Shown piece after piece: positions 60,467 through 64,000 of a stretch of 64,000 nucleotides of DNA. The notes under the pieces were generated by a model. It made no database searches and was not told the DNA's origin. It saw nothing but the letters and a program-made list of their open reading frames with translations. The DNA is from JAEUIX01 sp964611125 (GTDB lineage Bacteria; Planctomycetota; Phycisphaerae; Phycisphaerales; UBA1924). The position numbers and the translations under genes are program-made. The stretch is from positions 1 through 64,000 of the forward strand of contig CAZSZO010000012.1 in the NCBI GenBank assembly GCA_964611125.1, read 5' to 3'. Each line of letters opens with the position of its first letter. The first letter of the stretch is position 1.

Positions 60467-61174
60467 ATGTCTGAGCAGATCAACGAGCAGTTCTTCGAGA
60501 CCCTCATCAGCGGCGACCGGGCGAGAGCCCGGGCATATGTGGCCGAGATCGTCGGGAAGGGCTTCACGCCCGAACGGCTGATCAATGAGCTTTTCTGGCC
60601 GACGTACCAGACGCTCGACCGCCTGCACCGCTCCGACCAGCTCAACACGCTCACGCATCATCTGGCGACGCGCCTGCTCCGCGTGCTGGTCGACCAGAAC
60701 GCCGCGAACATGACCCGTCAGGCCGCCCGCGGCCGCACCATCTTCGTCTTCTGCGGCGCGACCGACGCCGACGAGATGGGCGCCCAGATGGCCGTTGATC
60801 TGCTCGAGTCGTACGGGTTCGATGTCTCCTTCGCCGGCGGCGGGGTCGCCAACGACGAGATCCTCTCGCTCGTCAACGACCGCAAGCCCGACGTCCTCCT
60901 GATGTTCGCCTCGAGCCCCACCGATCTGCCCAACATCCGCGAGCTGATCGACACGATCGGCGAGATCGGCGCCTGCCCGAACCTGCAGGTGGCCGTGGGG
61001 GCGGGGGTCTTCAACCGGGCCGACGGCCTGGCCGAGGAGATCGGCGCCGACCTGTGGGCCAGCGACCCGCTGGAGATGGTCGACACGCTCATCGCCGAGC
61101 CGCAGCGCCGGGCCGGGGCCGACCAGCGGACCGTGGGCAAGAGCCGCACCAAGCCCGCGAAAAAGGCCGCCTGA
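60467..61174 (+). CDS. Cobalamin-binding-fold protein
   Basis: This 235-residue protein has an N-terminal helical cap (ETLISGDRARARAYVAEIVG) and a C-terminal B12-binding Rossmann-like domain (FVFCGATDADEMGAQMAVDL; LESYGFDVSFAGGGVANDEI). The usual D-x-H-x-x-G motif is D-A-D-E-M-G, so the cobalt-ligating His is absent. It may bind cobalamin differently or not at all. Similar two-domain proteins act in light or stress sensing and methyl transfer. GGAGG precedes the ATG, and a strong terminator follows. Confidence 0.75.
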   Translation: MSEQINEQFFETLISGDRARARAYVAEIVGKGFTPERLINELFWPTYQTLDRLHRSDQLNTLTHHLATRLLRVLVDQNAANMTRQAARGRTIFVFCGATDADEMGAQMAVDLLESYGFDVSFAGGGVANDEILSLVNDRKPDVLLMFASSPTDLPNIRELIDTIGEIGACPNLQVAVGAGVFNRADGLAEEIGADLWASDPLEMVDTLIAEPQRRAGADQRTVGKSRTKPAKKAA

Positions 61175-61202
61175 GCAGCGTCCGCACACGATCGTCGTCT
61201 CC

Positions 61203-61238
61203 AGCCGCGCCGGCCGTCCGGCGCGGCTTTGTTTTTTT
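61203..61238 (+). terminator. Rho-independent terminator
   Basis: A perfect 11-bp stem, AGCCGCGCCGG with CCGGCGCGGCT, has a CCGT loop and is followed by TTGTTTTTTT. It ends the cobalamin-fold gene. The A-rich complement could also serve the convergent operon. Confidence 0.92.
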
Positions 61239-61250
61239 GGCGCCCGCGCC

Positions 61251-62180
61251 TCACTGGGGGCGCGTCGCGAGCGCCGCGCGCACGAGCGCCATCACGCGGT
61301 CGCGTTCCTGCTCAGGCAGCGGCAGCCGCGGCGGCCTGACCGTGGCCCGCCCCATGCCGACCTCCTGCTGCACCAGCTTGATCAGATGCACGAACTCGGG
61401 CCCGGTATCCAACCGCAGGAGCGGCAGGAACCACCGGTAGAGCCGGTCGGTCGCGTGCTGGTCGCCCCCGCCGCTTCCATTGGCGGCCCGGAACAGCGCC
61501 ACCGACTCGCGCGGGAAGGCGTTGACCAGGCCCGCGATCCACCCCGCAGCGCCGGCCCGCACGCCCTCCACCACCAGGTCATCCACACCCACCAGCACGT
61601 CGAGCCTCGGGGCCGCAGCGCCAATGGCCGTAATCCGCCGCACGTCCGCTGATGATTCCTTGACGGCTTCAAGATTCGCATGCTCCGCGCCGAGCTCAGC
61701 GATCTGCTCGGGCGAGATGTCGGTCCCGTAGGCGAGGGGGTTGTTGTAGAGCATGCACGACAGCGGCGTGGCCCCGAGCACGGCCCCGAAGTGTGATTTG
61801 GTCTCGCGCCACGACCCGCGGTACACATACGGCGGTAGCACCATCAGGCCCCTGCACCCCAGGCGGGCGGCCTCCTCCGCCTGGCGGACCGCGCCAGCGG
61901 TGCTCAGCGCCGCCACGGCGGCCAAGGCCGGGGCCGACGCCTCGGCGAGGCTCTCCACCAGCGTCGTCAGGATCGCCGAGCGCTCATCCGGCTCCAGCAC
62001 CCCGCCTTCACCCAGGGAGCCCAGCGCCACGATCCCTGTGCAGCCGGCGTCGATCATCCAGCGGGCGTGCCGGCCGAGGAACGCCAGATCGACACCGCCG
62101 GCGGCGTCGAACGGCGTGGTGATGGCGGGAATGACGCCCCGCCATGGCGAACGGCTGGGCCCGGCGGCGGGGGTGGTCAT
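61251..62180 (-). CDS. DHDPS-family lyase, hydroxyproline pathway candidate
   Basis: This 309-residue aldolase-family enzyme has the Schiff-base lysine in EAVKESSAD near 172, YNNP near 143 and the GSLGEGG loop. Next to the D-amino-acid dehydrogenase subunits it is most likely 1-pyrroline-4-hydroxy-2-carboxylate deaminase of hydroxyproline breakdown, rather than DapA. The start overlaps the upstream stop by ATGA. Confidence 0.75.
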   Translation of the reverse strand: MTTPAAGPSRSPWRGVIPAITTPFDAAGGVDLAFLGRHARWMIDAGCTGIVALGSLGEGGVLEPDERSAILTTLVESLAEASAPALAAVAALSTAGAVRQAEEAARLGCRGLMVLPPYVYRGSWRETKSHFGAVLGATPLSCMLYNNPLAYGTDISPEQIAELGAEHANLEAVKESSADVRRITAIGAAAPRLDVLVGVDDLVVEGVRAGAAGWIAGLVNAFPRESVALFRAANGSGGGDQHATDRLYRWFLPLLRLDTGPEFVHLIKLVQQEVGMGRATVRPPRLPLPEQERDRVMALVRAALATRPQ

Positions 62181-63796
62181 GGTGCGGCTTCCTGTGCGGC
62201 TGGCGTAGCGAGCGACGACATGGGCACTGGGCACAGTGGCGGGCGGGCATCCGCGGGCGTCAGCCCCAGCACAAACTCAGCCGCGGGGCCGCAGATCCGC
62301 CCCTGGCACGGCCCCATCCCGCAGCGGGTCTGGATCTTGGCCTCACGCCAGGAGGCGAACGGCCTCACGCGGCCCACCGCAACATCCTCGCAGCGGCACA
62401 GCATCGAGCGTTCGTCGGCCAGCGTCTTCAGCTCATCACGCAGGGCGAATGTCCGCTCGAGCTCCTCGCCAAACCGCCGGGCCGCCTGGCGCAACGACCG
62501 CTGCCGGCCCCCCTCGCGCCCGCCGAGCCCCGTCGCGATCAACCCTTCAGCCTCCGCGGCGTCCACGCCCGCCACCCCGCAGCACTCGCCTGCGGCGAAG
62601 ACCCCCGGCACGCTCGTCTGCTGGTCGGCATCCACAACCACCCGTCCCTCCTCGACCCGGCAGCCCAGCATCGTCGCCAGCTGCGTGTTGGGCGTCAGGC
62701 CGAAGGCGCAGGCGAGGTAGTCGCACGCGTGCGACTCCACTCCCGCACCGTCGGTCACCGTCACCCTCTCGACGGTGCCTGAGCCCTCCGCCCGCACCGG
62801 CCACCACCCGCACCGATACGGCGCACCCAGCAGCCGCCCCCGCAACAGGGCCGCCTGAAGCAGCTTGCCCGGGCGGCGCCAGAGCGATCGCGCGAACGCT
62901 TGCACCCTTACCGCCGGGGCCTGATCGAAGGGCCCAACGATCGTCGCCCCGCGGCCCCGCAGGAACGCGCCGACCACCAGCAGCAGCGGCCCGCTCCCAG
63001 CGACCACCACCCGCTTACCGCGGATGTCGAGCCCGCCCTTGACCAGGGCCTGAAGCCCGCCGACACCCGTGATGTTGGGGAGGGTCCACCCCGGGAAGGG
63101 CAGGAACCGCTCCCGCGCGCCGGTGGCCAGCACCAGCCGCTCGTAGCGAATCACCACGGGTCCGCCCGGTCCCTCGGCGAGCAGGGACCCCGGCTCCAGC
63201 GGTTGAACAATCGTGGTGGAGAGCAGCGTCCGTACGTCCGGCGCCCCGAGCCACCGGCCCGCCCGCGCGGCGGCGGGTTGGGGCCGGCCGCCTTCGCCCC
63301 GCCAGATCTGCCCGCCCAAAGTCGGGTTGTCATCGACCAGCAGCGTCGAGGCCGGGGCGCCGCGCTGGCCGAAGCCCGCGGCCGCCGCGGACAGGCCCGC
63401 CGGGCCGGCGCCGATCACCACCAGTTCCGCCCGGTGTTCGGTCATCGGGCGGGCCTCCCGCCACCCATCCACCGGGCCGCCTACTGGGCCTCTCACTGGG
63501 CCGTCGCTCGCCACGCCAGTGGTGACGACCATGCCCTCGCGACAGGCGACCATGCACGATCGCTGGTGCGCGCGGCCGTCGATCTCCACGCGGCACTCGA
63601 AGCACACGCCCATTCCGCACAGGGGGCCCCGGGGCTCGCCAGTGGCGGACCGGCGGATCACCCCATCGGTCCGCGCATTGAGGACCGCGGCGGCGACCGT
63701 CGTGCCCGCCGTCGCCATCGCGTCACAGCCGTCGATCCGGATGCGCACGATCTGGCCCGAGCGCGCGTCTTGCGATGACCGCGGCGAGCTAGGCAT
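62177..63796 (-). CDS. Fused FAD/ferredoxin subunit of hydroxyproline dehydrogenase
   Basis: This 539-residue fusion has an N-terminal [2Fe-2S] domain (CGMGVCFEC near 60-68, then a later CMVAC). An FAD/NAD-binding oxidoreductase follows (VVIGAGPAGLSAAAAG near 125; second fold VVVAGSGPLLLV). A C-terminal BFD-like [2Fe-2S] segment closes it (LCRCEDV; CQGRIC). In known D-hydroxyproline dehydrogenases and octopine/nopaline oxidases these are separate gamma and alpha subunits. Coupled at both ends. Confidence 0.78.
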   Translation of the reverse strand: MPSSPRSSQDARSGQIVRIRIDGCDAMATAGTTVAAAVLNARTDGVIRRSATGEPRGPLCGMGVCFECRVEIDGRAHQRSCMVACREGMVVTTGVASDGPVRGPVGGPVDGWREARPMTEHRAELVVIGAGPAGLSAAAAGFGQRGAPASTLLVDDNPTLGGQIWRGEGGRPQPAAARAGRWLGAPDVRTLLSTTIVQPLEPGSLLAEGPGGPVVIRYERLVLATGARERFLPFPGWTLPNITGVGGLQALVKGGLDIRGKRVVVAGSGPLLLVVGAFLRGRGATIVGPFDQAPAVRVQAFARSLWRRPGKLLQAALLRGRLLGAPYRCGWWPVRAEGSGTVERVTVTDGAGVESHACDYLACAFGLTPNTQLATMLGCRVEEGRVVVDADQQTSVPGVFAAGECCGVAGVDAAEAEGLIATGLGGREGGRQRSLRQAARRFGEELERTFALRDELKTLADERSMLCRCEDVAVGRVRPFASWREAKIQTRCGMGPCQGRICGPAAEFVLGLTPADARPPLCPVPMSSLATPAAQEAAP

Positions 63797-64000
63797 GGGC
63801 CACCTCCGGCGCGGGGGTCAAGCCCAGGCGGGCCCGCGTGAGCCAGTAGGGTTCGGCGGGGATGGGCGGCGCCTCCGACCGCACATGGGCCGCGAGCAGG
63901 GCCGCGGTGCCCAGGGCCGTCGTGATTCCCAGCCCCTCGTGCCCGGTGGCCAGGAACAGCGATTGGTCGCCCGGGTCGGGCCCGATCAGGGGCAGCGAGT
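63789..64000 (-). CDS. FAD-dependent oxidase subunit, partial
   Basis: Only the C-terminal 70 residues are inside the window. FLATGHEGLGITTALGTAALL is the conserved end of D-amino-acid-oxidase-type (DAO) flavoproteins, such as the catalytic beta subunit of D-hydroxyproline dehydrogenase. The stop overlaps the start of the fused subunit by 8 bases (ATGCCTAG), so the three genes form one operon. The gene continues beyond the right edge. Confidence 0.78.
   Translation of the reverse strand, partial: SLPLIGPDPGDQSLFLATGHEGLGITTALGTAALLAAHVRSEAPPIPAEPYWLTRARLGLTPAPEVAHA

Overview
The window is about 68% prophage and 32% bacterial chromosome. Everything from base 1 to about 42,980 belongs to one lambda-like (siphovirus-type) prophage that runs off the left edge. 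It ends on the right at a tRNA-Ala gene (42980-43052, minus strand), whose 3' end faces a phage tyrosine integrase. Bases 43053-64000 are ordinary host genes. The DNA is very GC-rich, with GTG and TTG starts and many ATGA overlaps. A bacterial topoisomerase VI B subunit, a SecD-SecF fusion behind tgt-yajC and a collagen-type hydroxyproline pathway fit a planctomycete-like organism (perhaps Phycisphaerae). That assignment is inference, because no rRNA or other decisive marker is present.

Prophage layout, all plus strand except the integrase. Bases 1-6225 hold early genes, mostly unrecognised small proteins: an HTH-like regulator, a Cys-rich protein, a small membrane protein and a large ParB-like protein. 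Palindromic operator candidates lie at the left edge. Bases 6229-9009 encode a primase-helicase. Bases 9010-9471 are non-coding. Bases 9472-13896 hold a small membrane protein, a tail-spike-like protein with a possible SGNH esterase end, and a small-terminase candidate. Bases 13934-24660 form the packaging and head module: large terminase, zinc ribbon, gpW-like connector, portal, a fused S49 protease/major capsid protein, a cement-like protein and head-tail completion proteins. Bases 24679-40705 form the tail module: tube protein, a lipoprotein, G/GT chaperones with a textbook GGGAAAG frameshift site, tape measure, fibre proteins, M- and L-like tip proteins, and one 1,299-residue protein that joins the lambda K, I and J functions. 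A compact adenine methyltransferase, a small orphan gene and the integrase close the element. No lysis cassette or CI-type repressor is recognisable, so these may lie left of the window.

The most unusual feature is a dispersed repeat, core GTCAACGAAGGGAGCGAAG, present in eight clear same-strand copies inside the prophage. I saw none in the host half. Seven copies sit exactly between the stop of one gene and the start of the next, often supplying the purine-rich ribosome-binding sequence. The eighth is inserted in frame inside the large terminase. Two further short tandem-repeat families (GTTCAAA-type and GCGAGAC-type heptamers) are also present. Another oddity is the pair of TTGCCTA-N2-TAGGCAA palindromes just upstream of the gpW gene.

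Host layout. topoisomerase VI B lies on the minus strand, downstream of a divergent Nudix hydrolase gene. Two adjacent intramembrane proteases (M50 and rhomboid) share a C-terminal motif. They are followed by tgt-yajC-secDF (queuosine and protein export), a LysM protein, UDP-glucuronate decarboxylase, ThpR, a double universal-stress protein, an M48 lipoprotein protease, menaquinone/ubiquinone methyltransferase and a corrinoid-binding-fold protein with a strong terminator. A minus-strand operon for hydroxyproline catabolism is cut by the right edge.
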